Assembly (NCBI GenBank): GCA_014526335.1
Contig: JACTAT010000060.1
Coordinates: 7,098,143 to 7,162,142, forward strand
Reading direction: 5' to 3'
From: Chrysaora quinquecirrha
Lineage: Eukaryota; Cnidaria; Scyphozoa; Semaeostomeae; Pelagiidae
Length of the DNA stretch: 64,000 bases
The position numbers were made by a program, and so were the translations under genes. This document shows positions 12,001 through 25,564 of the stretch, piece by piece. The notes below the pieces were generated by a model. The model did not search any database and was not told where the DNA came from. It was given only the letters and a program-made list of their open reading frames with translations. The first letter of the stretch is position 1. The number at the start of each line of letters is the position of its first letter.

Positions 12001-15000
12001 CTACCAGATACCCCCTGATCTGCCTCTATAGGGTAAATAAAGTGTTGTCCTATTAAAATAAGTCGAATTTTCGAGAAATTTTTTCCCTCAAAAAATCGCC
12101 AAAAAGGCAAGTCTATAGCCTTACTAAATGGCAAAAAATCGGCCAAAATAAGGGGTTTTGAAAACTCCCTTTTTTCTTCAAAATATGTTACTAAATCCTA
12201 CCAGATGCCCTCTGATCTGTCTCTAGAGGGTAAATAGTGTTTTTCTATTAAAATAAGTGGAATTTTCGAGAAAATTTTTTCCTCAAAAACTCGCCAAAAA
12301 GGCAAGTCTATAGCCTTACTAAATGGCCAAAAATCAGCCAAAATAAGGGGTTTTGAAAACTCCCTTTTTTCTTCAAAATAAGTTACTAAATCCTACCAGA
12401 TACCCCCTGATCTGCCTCTGGAGGGTAAATAAAGTGTTTTTCTATTAAAATAAGTGGAATTTTCGAGAAAATTTTTCCCTCAAAAAATCGCCAAAAAGGC
12501 AAGTCTATAGCCTTACTAAATGGCCAAAAATCGGCCAAAATAAGGGGTTTTGAAAACTCCTTTTTTCTTCAAAATAAGACAATAAATCCTACCAGATACC
12601 CCCTGATCTGCCTCTGGAGGGTAAATAAAGTGTTTTTCTATTAAAATAAGTGGAATTTTGGAGAAAATTTTTCCCTCAAAAAATCGCCAAAAAGGCAAGT
12701 CTATAGCCTTACTAAATGGCCAAAAATCGGCCAAAATAAGGGGTTTTGAAAACTCCTTTTTTCTTCAAAATAAGTTAATAAATCCTATCAGATGCCCCCT
12801 GATCTGCCTCTATAGGGTAAATAAAGTGTTTTTCTATTAAATCAAGTCGAATTTTCGAGAAAATGTTTCCCTCAAAAAATCGCCAAAAAGGCAAGTCTAT
12901 AGCCTTACTAAATGGCCAAAAATCAGCCAAAACAAGGGGTTTTGAAAACTCCCTTTTTTCTTCAAAATAAGTTACTAAATCCTACCAGATACCCCCTGAT
13001 CTGCCTCTATAGGGTAAATAAAGTGTTTTTCTATTTAAATAAGTGGAATTTTCGAGAAAATTTTTCCCTCAAAAAATCGCCAAAAAGGCAAGTCTATAGC
13101 CTTACTAAATGGCCAAAAATCGGCCAAAATAAGGGGTTTTGAAAACTCCTTTTTTCTCCAAATAAGTTATTAAATCCTACCAGATGCCCCCTGATCTGCC
13201 TCTATAGGGTAAATAAAGTGTTTTTCTATTAAATCAAGTCGAATTTTCGAGAAAATTTTTCCCTCAAAAACTCGCCAAAAAGGCAAGTCTATAGCCTTAC
13301 TAAATGGCCAAAAATCAGCCAAAATAAGGGGTTTTGAAAACTCCCTTTTTTCTTCAAAATAAGTTACTAAATCCTACCAGATACCCCCTGATCTGCCTCT
13401 GGAGGGTAAATAAAGTGTTTTTCTATTAAAATAAGTGGAATTTTCGAGAAAATTTTTCCCTCAAAAAATCGCCAAAAAGGCAAGTCTATAGCCTTACCAA
13501 ATGGCCAAAAATCGGCCAAAATAAGGGGTTTTGAAAACTCCTTTTTTCTTCAAAATAAGTTAATAAATCCTATCAGATGCCCCCTGATCTGCCTCTATAG
13601 GGTAAATAAAGTGTTTTTCTATTAAATCAAGTCGAATTTTCGAGAAAATGTTTCCCTCAAAAAATCGCCAAAAAGGCAAGTCTATAGCCTTACTAAATGG
13701 CCAAAAATCAGCCAAAACAAGGGGTTTTGAAAACTCCCTTTTTTCTTCAAAATAAGTTACTAAATCCTACCAGATACCCCCTGATCTGCCTCTGGAGGGT
13801 AAATAAACTGTTTTTCTATTAAAATAAGTGGAATTTTCGAGAAAATTTTTCCCTCAAAAAATCGCCAAAAAGGCAAGTCTATAGCCTTACTAAATGGCCA
13901 AAAATCGGCCAAAATAAGGGGTTTTGAAAACTCCTTTTTTCTTCAAAATAAGTTAATAAATCCTACCAGATGCCCCCTGATCTGCCTCTATAGGGTAAAT
14001 AAAGTGTTTTTCTATTAAATCAAGTCGAATTTTCGAGAAAATTTTTCCCTCAAAAACTCGCCAAAAAGGCAAGTCTATAGCCTTACTAAATGGCCAAAAA
14101 TCAGCCAAAATAAGGGGTTTTGAAAACTCCCTTTTTTCTTCAAAATAAGTTACTAAATCCTACCAGATACCCCCTGATCTGCCTCTGGAGGGTAAATAAA
14201 GTGTTTTTCTATTAAAATAAGTGGAATTTTCGAGAAAATTTTTCCCTCAAAAAATCGCCAAAAAGGCAAGTCTATAGCCTTACTAAATGGCCAAAAATCG
14301 GCCAAAATAAGGGGTTTTGAAAACTCCTTTTTTCTTCAAAATAAGATAATAAATCCTACCAGATACCCCTGATCTGCCTCTGGAGGGTAAATAAAGTGTT
14401 TTCTATTAAAATAAGTGGAATTTTGGAGAAAATTTTTCCCTCAAAAAATCGCCAAAAAGGCAAGTCTATAGCCTTACTAAATGGCCAAAAATCGGCCAAA
14501 ATAAGGGGTTTTGAAAACTCCTTTTTTCTTCAAAATAAGTTAATAAATCCTATCAGATGCCCCCTGATCTGCCTCTATAGGGTAAATAAAGTGTTTTTCT
14601 ATTAAATCAAGTCGAATTTTCGAGAAAATGTTTCCCTCAAAAAATCGCCAAAAAGGCAAGTCTATAGCCTTACTAAATGGCCAAAAATCAGCCAAAACAA
14701 GGGGTTTTGAAAACTCCCTTTTTTCTTCAAAATAAGTTACTAAATCCCTACAGATACCCCCTGATCTGCCTCTGGAGGGTAAATAAAGTGTTTTTCTATT
14801 AAAATAAGTGGAATTTTCGAGAAAGTTTTTCCCTCAAAAAATTGCCAAAAAGGCAAGTCTATAGCCTTACTAAATGGCCAAAAATCGGCCAAAATAAGGG
14901 GTTTTGAAAACTCCTTTTTTCTTCAAAATAAGTTAATAAATCCTACCAGATGCCCCCTGATCTGCCTCTATAGGGTAAATAAAGTGTTTTTCTATTAAAT

Positions 15001-18000
15001 CAAGTCGAATTTTCGAGAAAATTTTTCCCTCAAAAAATCGCCAAAAAGGCAAGTCTATAGCCTTACTAAATGGCCAAAATAAGGGGTTTTGAAAACTCCT
15101 TTTTTCTTCAAAGTAAGTTACTAAATCCTACTAGATACCCCCTGATCTGCCTCTATAGGGTACATAAAGTGTTTTTCTATTAAAATAAGTCGAATTTTCG
15201 AGAAAATTTTTCCCTCAAAAAATCGCCAAAAAGGCAAGTCTATAGCCTTACTAAATTGCCAAAAATCGGCCAAAATAAGGGGTTTTGAAAACTCCCTTTT
15301 TTCTTCAAAATAAGTTACTAAATCCTGCCAGATACCCCTTGATCTGCCTCTAGAGGGTAAATAAAGTGTTTTTCTATTAAAATAAGTCGAATTTTCGAGA
15401 AAATTTTTCCCTCAAAAAATCGCCAAAAGGCAAGTCTATAGCCTTACTAAATGGCCAAAATCGGCCAAAATAAGGGTTTTGAAAACTCCTTTTTTCTTCA
15501 AAATAAGTTAATAAATCCTACCAGATACCCCCTGATCTGCCTCTATAGGGTAAATACAGTGTTTTTCTATTAAATCAAGTCGAATTTTCGAGAAAATTTT
15601 TCCCTCAAAAAATCGCCAAAAAGGCAAGTCTATAGCCTTACTAAATGCCCAAAATTAGCCAAAATAAGGGGTTTTGAAAACTCCCTTTTTTCTTCAAAAT
15701 AAGTTACTAAATCCTACCAGATACCCCCTGATCTGCCTCTATAGGGTAAATAAAGTGTTTTTCTATTAAAATAAGTCGAATTTTCGAGAAACTTTTTCCC
15801 TTAAAAAATTGCCAAAAAGGCAAGTCTATAGCCTTACTAAATGGCCAAAAATCGGCCAAAATAAGGGGTTTTGAAAACTCCTTTTTTCTTCAAAATAAGT
15901 TAATAAATCCTACCAGATACCCCTGATCTGCCTCTATAGGGTAAATAAAGTGTTTTCTATTAAATCAAGTCGAATTTTCGAGAAAATTTTTCCCTCAAAA
16001 ATCGCCAAAAAGGCAAGTCTATAGCCTTACTAAATGGCCAAAAATCGGCCAAAATAAGGGGTTTTGAAAACTCCTTTTTTCTTCAAAGTACGTTACTAAA
16101 TCCTACTAGATACCCCCTGTTCTGCCTCTATAGGGTAGATAAAGTGTTTTTCTATTAAAATAAGTCGAATTTTCGAGAAAATTTTTCCCTCAAAAAATCG
16201 CCAAAAAGGCAAGTCTATAGCCTTACTAAATGGCCAAAAATCGGCCAAAATAAGGGGTTTTGAAAACTCCTTTTTTCTTCAAAGTACGTTACTAAATCCT
16301 ACTAGATACCCCCTGTTCTGCCTCTATAGGGTAGATAAAGTGTTTTTCTATTAAAATAAGTCGAATTTTCGAGAAAATTTTTCCCTCAAAAAATCGCCAA
16401 AAAGGCAAGTCTATAGCCTTACTAAATTGCCAAAAATCTGCCAAAATAAGGGGTTTTGAAAACTCCCTTTTTTCTTCAAAGTAAGTTACTAAATCCTACT
16501 AGATACCCCCTGATCTGCCTCTATAGGGTAGATAAAGTGTTTTTCTATTAAAATAAGTCGAATTTTCGAGAAAATTTTTCCCTCAAAAAATCGCCAAAAA
16601 GGCAAGTCTATAGCCTTACTAAATGGCCAAAAATCGGCCAAAATAAGGGGTTTTGAAAACTCCCTTTTTTCTTCAAAATATGTTACTAAATCCTACCAGA
16701 TGCCCTCTGATCTGCGTCTAGAGGGTAAATAAAGTGTTTTTCTATTAAAATAAGTCGAATTTTCGAGAAAATTTTTCCCTCAAAAAATCGCCAAAAAGGC
16801 AAGTCTATAGCCTTACTAAATGGCCAAAAATCAGCCAAAATAAGGGGTTTTGAAAACTCCCTTTTCTCTTCAAAATAAGTTACTAATTTTTACCAGATAC
16901 CCCCTGATCTGCCTCTGGAGGGTAAATAAAGTGTTTTTCTATTAAAATAAGTGGAATTTTCGAGAAAATTTTTCCCTCAAAAAATCGCCAAAAAGGCAAG
17001 TCTATAGCCTTACTAAATGGCCAAAAATCGGCCAAAATAAGGGGTTTTGAAAACTCCTTTTTTCTTCAAAATAAGATAATAAATCCTACCAGATACCCCC
17101 TGATCTGCCTCTGGAGGGTAAATAAAGTGTTTTTCTATTAAAATAAGTGGAATTTTGGAGAAAATTTTTCCCTCAAAAATCGCCAAAAAGGCAAGTCTAT
17201 AGCCTTACTAAATGGCCAAAAATCGGCCAAAATAAGGGGTTTTGAAAACTCCTTTTCTCTTCAAAATAAGTTAATAAATCCTACCAGATGCCCCCTGATC
17301 TGCCTCTATAGGGTAAATAAAGTGTTTTTCTATTAAATCAAGTCGAATTTTCGAGAAAATTTTTCCCTCAAAAATCGCCAAAAGGCAAGTCTATAGCCTT
17401 ACTAAATGGCCAAAATCGGCCAAAATAAGGGTTTTGAAAACTCCTTTTTCTTCAAAGTAAGTTACTAAATCCTACTAGATACCCCTGATCTGCCTCTATA
17501 GGGTAGATAAAGTGTTTTCTATTAAAATAAGTCGAATTTTCGAGAAAATTTTTCCCTAAAAAATCGCCAAAAGGCAAGTCTATAGCCTTACTAAATTGCC
17601 AAAATCGGCCAAAATAAGGGTTTTGAAAACTCCTTTTTCTTCAAAATAAGTTACTAAATCCTGCCAGATACCCCTTGATCTGCCTCTAGAGGGTAAATAA
17701 AGTGTTTTTCTATTAAAATAAGTCGAATTTTCGAGAAAATTTTTCCCTCAAAAATCGCCAAAAGGCAAGTCTATAGCCTTACTAAATGGCCAAAAATCGG
17801 CCAAAATAAGGGTTTTGAAAACTCCTTTTTCTTCAAAATAAGTTAATAAATCCTACCAGATACCCCTGATCTGCCTCTGGAGGGTAAATAAAGTGTTTTC
17901 TATTAAAATAGGTGGAATTTTCGAGAAAATTTTTCCCTCAAAAATTGCCAAAAGGCAAGTCTATAGCCTTACTAAATGGCCAAAATCGGCCAAAATAAGG

Positions 18001-21000
18001 GGTTTTGAAAACTCCTTTTTTCTTCAAAATAAGATAATAAATCCTACCAGATACCCCCTGATCTGCCTCTGGAGGGTAAATAAAGTGTTTTTCTATTAAA
18101 ATAAGTGGAATTTTGGAGAAAATTTTTCCCTCAAAAAATCGCCAAAAAGGCAAGTCTATAGCCTTACTAAATGGCCAAAAATCGGCCAAAATAAGGGGTT
18201 TTGAAAACTCCATTTTTCTTCAAAATAAGTTAATAAATCCTACCAGATGCCCCCTGATCTGCCTCTATAGGGTAAATAAAGTGTTTTTCTATTAAATCAA
18301 GTCGAATTTTCGAGAAAATTTTTCCCTCAAAAAATCGCCAAAAAGGCAAGTCTATAGCCTTACTAAATGGCCAAAAATCGGCCAAAATAAGGGGTTTTGA
18401 AAACTCCTTTTTTCTTCAAAGTAAGTTACTAAATCCTACTAGATACCCCCTGATCTGCCTCTATAGGGTAGATAAAGTGTTTTTCTATTAAAATAAGTCG
18501 AATTTTCGAGAAAATTTTTCCCTCAAAAAATCGCCAAAAAGGCAAGTCTATAGCCTTACTAAATTGCCAAAAATCGGCCAAAATAAGGGGTTTTGAAAAC
18601 TCCCTTTTTTCTTCAAAATAAGTTACTAAATCCTGCCAGATACCCCTTGATCTGCCTCTAGAGGGTAAATAAAGTGTTTTTCTACTAAAATAAGTCGAAT
18701 TTTCGAGAAAATTTTTCCCTCAAAAAATCGCCAAAAAGGCAAGTCTATAGCCTTACTAAATGGCCAAAAATCGGCCAAAATAAGGGGTTTTGAAAACTCC
18801 TTTTTTCTTCAAAATAAGTTAATAAATCCTACCAGATACCCCCTGATCTGCCTCTATAGGGTAAATACAGTGTTTTTCTATTAAATCAAGTCGAATTTTC
18901 GAGAAAATTTTTCCCTCAAAAAATCGCCAAAAAGGCAAGTCTATAGCCTTACTAAATGCCCAAAATCAGCCAAAATAAGGGGTTTTGAAAACTCCCTTTT
19001 TTCTTCAAAATAAGTTACTAAATCCTACCAGATACCCCCTGATCTGCCTCTATAGGGTAAATAAAGTGTTTTTCTATTAAAATAAGTCGAATTTTCGAGA
19101 AACTTTTTCCCTTAAAAAATTGCCAAAAAGGCAAGTCTATAGCCTTACTAAATGGCCAAAAATCGGCCAAAATAAGGGGTTTTGAAAACTCCTTTTTTCT
19201 TCAAAATAAGTTAATAAATCCTACCAGATACCCCCTGATCTGCCTCTATAGGGTAAATAAAGTGTTTTTCTATTAAATCAAGTCGAATTTTCGAGAAAAT
19301 TTTTCCCTCAAAAAATCGCCAAAAAGGCAAGTCTATAGCCTTACTAAATGGCCAAAAATTGGCCAAAATAAGGGGTTTTGAAAACTCCTTTTTTCTTCAA
19401 AGTACGTTACTAAATCCTACTAGATACCCCCTGATCTGCCTCTATAGGGTAGATAAAGTGTTTTTCTATTAAAATAAGTCGAATTTTCGAGAAAATTTTT
19501 CCCTCAAAAATCGCCAAAAGGCAAGTCTATAGCCTTACTAAATGGCCAAAAATCGGCCAAAATAAGGGGTTTTGAAAACTCCCTTTTTTCTTCAAAATAT
19601 GTTACTAAATCCTACCAGATGCCCTCTGATCTGCCTCTAGAGGGTAAATAAAGTGTTTTTCTATTAAAATAAGTCGAATTTTCGAGAAAATTTTTCCCTC
19701 AAAAAATCGCCAAAAAGGCAAGTCTATAGCCTTACTAAATGGCCAAAAATCAGCCAAAATAAGGGGTTTTGAAAACTCCCTTTTCTCTTCAAAATAAGTT
19801 ACTAAGTCCTACCAGATACCCCCTGATCTGCCTCTGGAGGGTAAATAAAGTGTTTTTCTATTAAAATAAGTGGAATTTTCGAGAAAATTTTTCCCTCAAA
19901 AAATCGCCAAAAAGGCAAGTCTATAGCCTTACTAAATGGCCAAAAATCGGCCAAAATAAGGGGTTTTGAAAACTCCTTTTTTCTTCAAAATAAGATAATA
20001 AATCCTACCAGATACCCCTGATCTGCCTCTGGAGGGTAAATAAAGTGTTTTCTATTAAAATAAGTGGAATTTTGGAGAAAATTTTTCCCTCAAAAATCGC
20101 CAAAAGGCAAGTCTATAGCCTTACTAAATGGCCAAAAATCGGCCAAAATAAGGGTTTTGAAAACTCCTTTTTCTTCAAAATAAGTTAATAAATCCTACCA
20201 GATGCCCCTGATCTGCCTCTATAGGGTAAATAAAGTGTTTTTCTATTAAATCAAGTCGAATTTTCGAGAAAATTTTTCCCTCAAAAAATCGCCAAAAAGG
20301 CAAGTCTATAGCCTTACTAAATAGCCAAAAAACGGCCAAAATAAGGGGTTTTGAAAACTCCTTTTTTCTTCAAAGTAAGTTACTAAATCCTACTAGATAC
20401 CCCCTGATCTGCCTCTATAGGGTAGATAAAGTGTTTTTCTATTAAAATAAGTCGAATTTTCGAGAAAATTTTTCCCTAAAAAAATCGCCAAAAAGGCAAG
20501 TCTATAGCCTTACTAAATTGCCAAAAATCGGCCAAAATAAGGGGTTTTGAAAACTCCCTTTTTTCTTCAAAATAAGTTACTAAATCCTGCCAGATACCCC
20601 TTGATCTGCCTCTAGAGGGTAAATAAAGTGTTTTTCTATTAAAATAAGTCGAATTTTCGAGAAAATTTTTCCCTCAAAAAATCGCCAAAAAGGCAAGTCT
20701 ATAGCCTTACTAAATGGCCAAAAATCGGCCAAAATAAGGGGTTTTGAAAACTCCTTTTTTCTTCAAAATAAGTTAATAAATCCTACCAGATACCCCCTGA
20801 TCTGCCTCTGGAGGGTAAATAAAGTGTTTTTCTATTAAAATAAGTGGAATTTTCGAGAAAATTTTTCCCTCAAAAAATTGCCAAAAAGGCAAGTCTATAG
20901 CCTTACTAAATGGCCAAAAATCGGCCAAAATAAGGGGTTTTGAAAACTCCTTTTTTCTTCAAAATAAGATAATAAATCCTACCAGATACCCCCTGATCTG

Positions 21001-24000
21001 CCTCTGGAGGGTAAATAAAGTGTTTTTCTATTAAAATAAGTGGAATTTTGGAGAAAATTTTTCCCTCAAAAAATCGCCAAAAAGGCAAGTCTATAGCCTT
21101 ACTAAATGGCCAAAAATCGGCCAAAATAAGGGGTTTTGAAAACTCCATTTTTCTTCAAAATAAGTTAATAAATCCTACCAGATGCCCCCTGATCTGCCTC
21201 TATAGGGTAAATAAAGTGTTTTTCTATTAAATCAAGTCGAATTTTCGAGAAAATTTTTCCCTCAAAAAATCGCCAAAAAGGCAAGTCTATAGCCTTACTA
21301 AATGGCCAAAAATCGGCCAAAATAAGGGGTTTTGAAAACTCCTTTTTTCTTCAAAGTCTATAGCCTTACTAAATGGCCAAAATCGGCCAAAATAAGGGGT
21401 TTTGAAAACTCCTTTTTTCTTCAAAGTAAGTTACTAAATCCTACTAGATACCCCCTGATCTGCCTCTATAGGGTAGATAAAGTGTTTTTCTATTAAAATA
21501 AGTCGAATTTTCGAGAAAATTTTTCCCTCAAAAAATCGCCAAAAAGGCAAGTCTATAGCCTTACTAAATTGCCAAAAATCGGCCAAAATAAGGGGTTTTG
21601 AAAACTCCCTTTTTTCTTCAAAATAAGTTACTAAATCCTGCCAGATACCCCTTGATCTGCCTCTAGAGGGTAAATAAAGTGTTTTTCTATTAAAATAAGT
21701 CGAATTTTCGAGAAAATTTTTCCCTCAAAAAATCGCCAAAAAGGCAAGTCTATAGCCTTACTAAATGGCCAAAAATCGGCCAAAATAAGGGGTTTTGAAA
21801 ACTCCTTTTTTCTTCAAAATAAGTTAATAAATCCTACCAGATACCCCCTGATCTGCCTCTATAGGGTAAATAAAGTGTTTTTCTATTAAATCAAGTCGAA
21901 TGTTCGAGAAAATTTTTCCCTCAAAAAATCGCCAAAAAGGCAAGTCTATAGCCTTACTAAATTGCCAAAAATCGGCCAAAATAAGGGGTTTTGAAAACTC
22001 CCTTTTTTCTTCAAAATAAGTTACTAAATCCTGCCAGATACCCCTTGATCTGCCTCTAGAGGGTAAATAAAGTGTTTTTCTATTAAAATAAGTCGAATTT
22101 TCGAGAAAATTTTTCCCTCAAAAAATCGCCAAAAAGGCAAGTCTATAGCCTTACTAAATGGCCAAAAATCGGCCAAAATAAGGGGTTTTGAAAACTCCTT
22201 TTTTCTTCAAAATAAGTTAATAAATCCTACCAGATACCCCCTGATCTGCCTCTATAGGGTAAATACAGTGTTTTTCTATTAAATCAAGTCGAATTTTCGA
22301 GAAAATTTTTCCCTCAAAAAATCGCCAAAAAGGCAAGTCTATAGCCTTACTAAATGCCCAAAATCAGCCAAAATAAGGGGTTTTGAAAACTCCCTTTTTT
22401 CTTCAAAATAAGTTACTAAATCCCACCAGATACCCCCTGATCTGCCTCTATAGGGTAAATAAAGTGTTATTCTATTAAAATAAGTCGAATTTTCGAGAAA
22501 CTTTTTCCCTTAAAAAATCGCCAAAAAGGCAAGTCTATAGCCTTACTAAATGGCCAAAAATCGGCCAAAATAAGGGGTTTTGAAAACTCCCTTTTTTCTT
22601 CAAAATAAGTCACTAAATCCTACCAGATACCCCCTGATCTATAAATAAAGTAATATAAGTAAATAAAGTGTTTTTGTATTAAAATAAGTCGATATTTCGA
22701 GAAAATTTTTCACTCAAAAAATCGCCAAAAAGGCAAGTCCATAGCCTTTTTAAATGGCCAAAAATCGGCCAAAATAAGGGGTTCTGAAAACTCCTTTTTT
22801 CTTCAAAATCAGTTAATAAATCCTACCAGATACCCCCTGATCTGCCTCTATAGGGTAAATAAAGTGTTTTTCTATTAAAATAAGTCGAATTTTCGAGAAA
22901 ATGTTTCCCTCAAAAAATCGCCAAAAAGGCAAGTCTATAGCCTTACTAAATGGCCAAAAATCGGCTAAAATAAGGGGTTTTGAAAACTCCTTTTTTCTTC
23001 AAAATAAGTTACTAAATCCTACCAGATACCCTCTGATCTGCCTCTAGAGGGTAAATAAAGTGTTTTTCTATTAAAATAAGTCGAATTTTCGAGAAAATTT
23101 TACCCTCAAAGAATCGCCAAAAAGGCAAGTCTATAGCCTTACTAAATGGCCAAAAATCGGCCAAAGTAAGGGGTTTTGAAAACTCCCTTTTTTCTTCAAA
23201 ATAAGTTACTAAATCCTACCAGATAACCCCTGATCTGCCTCTAGAGGGTAAATAAAGTGTTTTTCTATTAAAATAAGTCGAATTTTCGAGAAACTTTTTC
23301 CCTTAAAAAATCGCCAAAAAGGCAAGTCTATAGCCTTACTAAATGGCCAAAAATCGGCCAAAATAAGGGGTTTTGAAAACTCCCTTTTTTCTTCAAAATA
23401 AGTCACTAAATCCTACCAGATACCCCCTGATCTATAAATAAAGTAATATAAGTAAATAAAGTGTTTTTGTATTAAAATAAGTCGATATTTCGAGAAAATT
23501 TTTCACTCAAAAAATCGCCAAAAAGGCAAGTCCATAGCCTTACTAAATGGCCAAAAATCGGCCAAAATAAGGGGTTTTGAAAACTCCTTTTTTCTTCAAA
23601 ATCAGTTAATAAATCCTACCAGATACCCCCTGATCTGCCTCTATAGGGTAAATAAAGTGTTTTTCTATTAAAATAAGTCGAATTTTCGAGAAAATGTTTC
23701 CCTCAAAGAATCGCCAAAAAGGCAAGTCTATAGCCTTACTAAATGGCCAAAAATCGGCCAAAGTAAGGGGTTTTGAAAACTCCCTTTTTTCTTTACAATA
23801 AGTTACTAAATCCTACCAGATACCCCCTGATCTGCCTCTATAGGGTAAATAAAGTGTTTTTCTATTAAAATAGGTCGAATTTTCGAGAAAATTTTTTCCT
23901 CGAAAAATCGCCAAAAAGACAAGTCTATAGCCTTACTAAATGGTCAAAAATCGGCCAAAATAAGGGGTTTTGTAAACTACCTTTTTTCTTCAAACTAAGT

Positions 24001-24745
24001 TACTAAATCCTACCAGATACCCCCTGATCTGCCTCTAGAGGGTAAATAAAGTGTTTTTCTATTAAAATAAATCGAATTTTCGAGAAATTTTTTCCCTAAA
24101 AAAATCGCCAAAAAGGCAAGTCTATATATATAGCCTTACTAAATGGCCAAAAATCGGCCAAAATAAGGTGTTTTGAAAACTCCCTTTCTTCTTCAAAATA
24201 AGATACTAAATCCTACCAGATACCCCCTGATCTGCCTCTAGAGGGTAAATAAAGTGTTTTGCTATTAAAATAAATCGAATTTTCGAGAATATTTTTCCCC
24301 TCAAAAAATCGCCAAAAAGGCAAGTCTATAGCCTTACTAAATGGCCAAAAATCGGCAAAAATAAGGGGTTTTGAAAACTGCCTTTTTTCTTCAAAATAAG
24401 TTACTAAATCCTACCAGATACCCCCTGATCTGCCTCTATAGGGTAAATAAAGTGTTTTTCTATTAAAATAAGTCGAATTTTCGAGAAGCTTTTTCCCTCA
24501 AAAAATCGCCAAAAAGGCAAGTCTATAGCCTTACTAAATGGCCAAAAATGGGCTAAATCAAGGGTCTTGAAAACTCCCTTTTTTCTTCAAAAACAGTTAC
24601 TAGATCCTACCAGATACCCCCTGATCTGCCTCTAGAGGGTAAATACAGTGTTTTTTTATCACATTGGTCGAATTTGTGTGAAATGTTTTTCCTCAAAAAA
24701 TCGCCAAAATGCAAGTCTATAGCCTTGCTAAATGGGAAGAAATTT
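6063..24745 (+). repeat. Satellite array 1, ~197 bp monomer, ~95 copies
   Basis: About 18.7 kb of head-to-tail monomers; period 197 bp measured between 6479 and 6676. Landmarks in order in each monomer: CTAAATCCTACCAGATACC, CTGATCTGCCTCTAGAGGG, TATTAAAATAAGTCGAA, TCGCCAAAAAGGCAAGTC, CTATAGCCTTACTAAATGGC, CAAAAATCGGCCAAAATAAG. Three small dyads lie in each unit (AAGGC/GCCTT, GGCC/GGCC, TCGAA/TTCGA). Monomer variants recur at long periods (about 2.4, 2.9 and 3.3-3.4 kb), which indicates higher-order repeats. Truncated units occur near 15065 and 21290-21425. The array lies between the convergent 3' ends of dynamin and gene X. Open frames of 60-91 codons in it are by-products. Confidence 0.97.
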
Positions 24746-24789
24746 GTCAAATTTCTGGCTTGTCACTCGCATGTTGCTTGTCAGCCACC

Positions 24790-24975
24790 CTGGGTAGGTT
24801 AAGGTGAAGGTGAAATACTGTTTTGTGCCAATCGCTAGGATTTCAGTAATAGGTTAACTAATCTAGACCTTGATCCTGGGCGTGACGCTACCGTGGCTGG
24901 GCTCAAACCCTGACCACACTGATCTCATGACACCACAAGTCAGATGGATTACACCACGACGCCACAGCACCTTCA
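24790..24975 (-). mobile_element. tRNA-derived SINE (S3), contig 2 copy
   Basis: On the minus strand a head with paired ends CTGTGGC/GCCACGG (7 bp, as an acceptor stem), an A-box-like GTGGTGTAATCC and a B-box-like GGTTTGAGCCC (GGTTCGAGCC in contig 3). The body continues to about 24790. It lies between the satellite and the gene X stop codon. Mirrored at 37845-38070. Confidence 0.55.
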
Positions 24976-25326
24976 AGACACGCCGAATACAATGTCGCGA
25001 CATGACTCCTTGTTTAGCCAAAGCTGATTCATTTGCAATGTTCTTTGCAGAGTCTATGACTGGTGATTCTTTGTGGAACTTGGAAGAATTTTGATTGCAA
25101 AATGTACGTGGATTCTACAGGTAAATTGCATTGGTGGCTAAGGATGGATTTGTAGGCCAAGTGACATCGTGTTTTGTAATACTACTGAGAAGATCAACAT
25201 AAAAAACAGTCTTCTGAGATGTGGAGCTTATTCAAGATGTTTTCAAAATCATATACACTTGAATTGGTTTAAATTTACAATTAAAAAAGGGTCATATTTA
25301 TTATCTGAAACAACAGTTATTATATT
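24976..25326. other. Gene X downstream flank
   Basis: Follows the gene X stop on the minus strand. A plus-strand open frame reading CRDMTPCLAKADSF is present in both arms but ends at a TGA here (24870-25094) and stays open to a GT site in contig 3 (37706-38092). I cannot tell whether it is an exon or SINE body. Confidence 0.3.
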
Positions 25327-25564
25327 TTATTTAGAGTTCGGTCTTGATTGTGATGACCGACTCTCTGATTGTTCATCTTCGTTATCACGTTCGTTACTGG
25401 CTACTGATGATCTGTGTGTCGAGGTTCTTCCAGACATTGATGAAGTTTGTGAGTTACGACGAACTGACCTTTCTAGAGCTCGTATTCTTTCTAACGCTTC
25501 TTTCAATTTAGTTTCTGCTGTTATTGCTCGTTCCTCCATGGTTTGTGCCCTCTCTTCCGTGTCT
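25327..25564 (-). CDS. Gene X last exon E8, contig 2
   Basis: 238 bp including the TAA stop. Coiled coil TEERAQTMEERAITAETKLK then a Ser/Arg tail ending SRPNSK. Three amino-acid differences from contig 3 (R/H, E/G, Q/E). Confidence 0.85.

Noticed and set aside
8653..23406. Many 60-91 codon open frames such as those reading KPLILADFWPF or SKNRQKGKSIALLNG
   Set aside because: Each is one satellite monomer read in one frame. The 197 bp period is not a multiple of three, and the frames occur on both strands of the same repeat.
6063..24745. Hammerhead or other self-cleaving ribozyme in the 197 bp monomer
   Set aside because: The CTGATCTG in each monomer lacks the CTGANGA core and no GAAA lies at stem II distance. 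Only small dyads are present.
6063..24745. CRISPR array
   Set aside because: Contiguous 197 bp satellite without unique spacers, in an animal genome.
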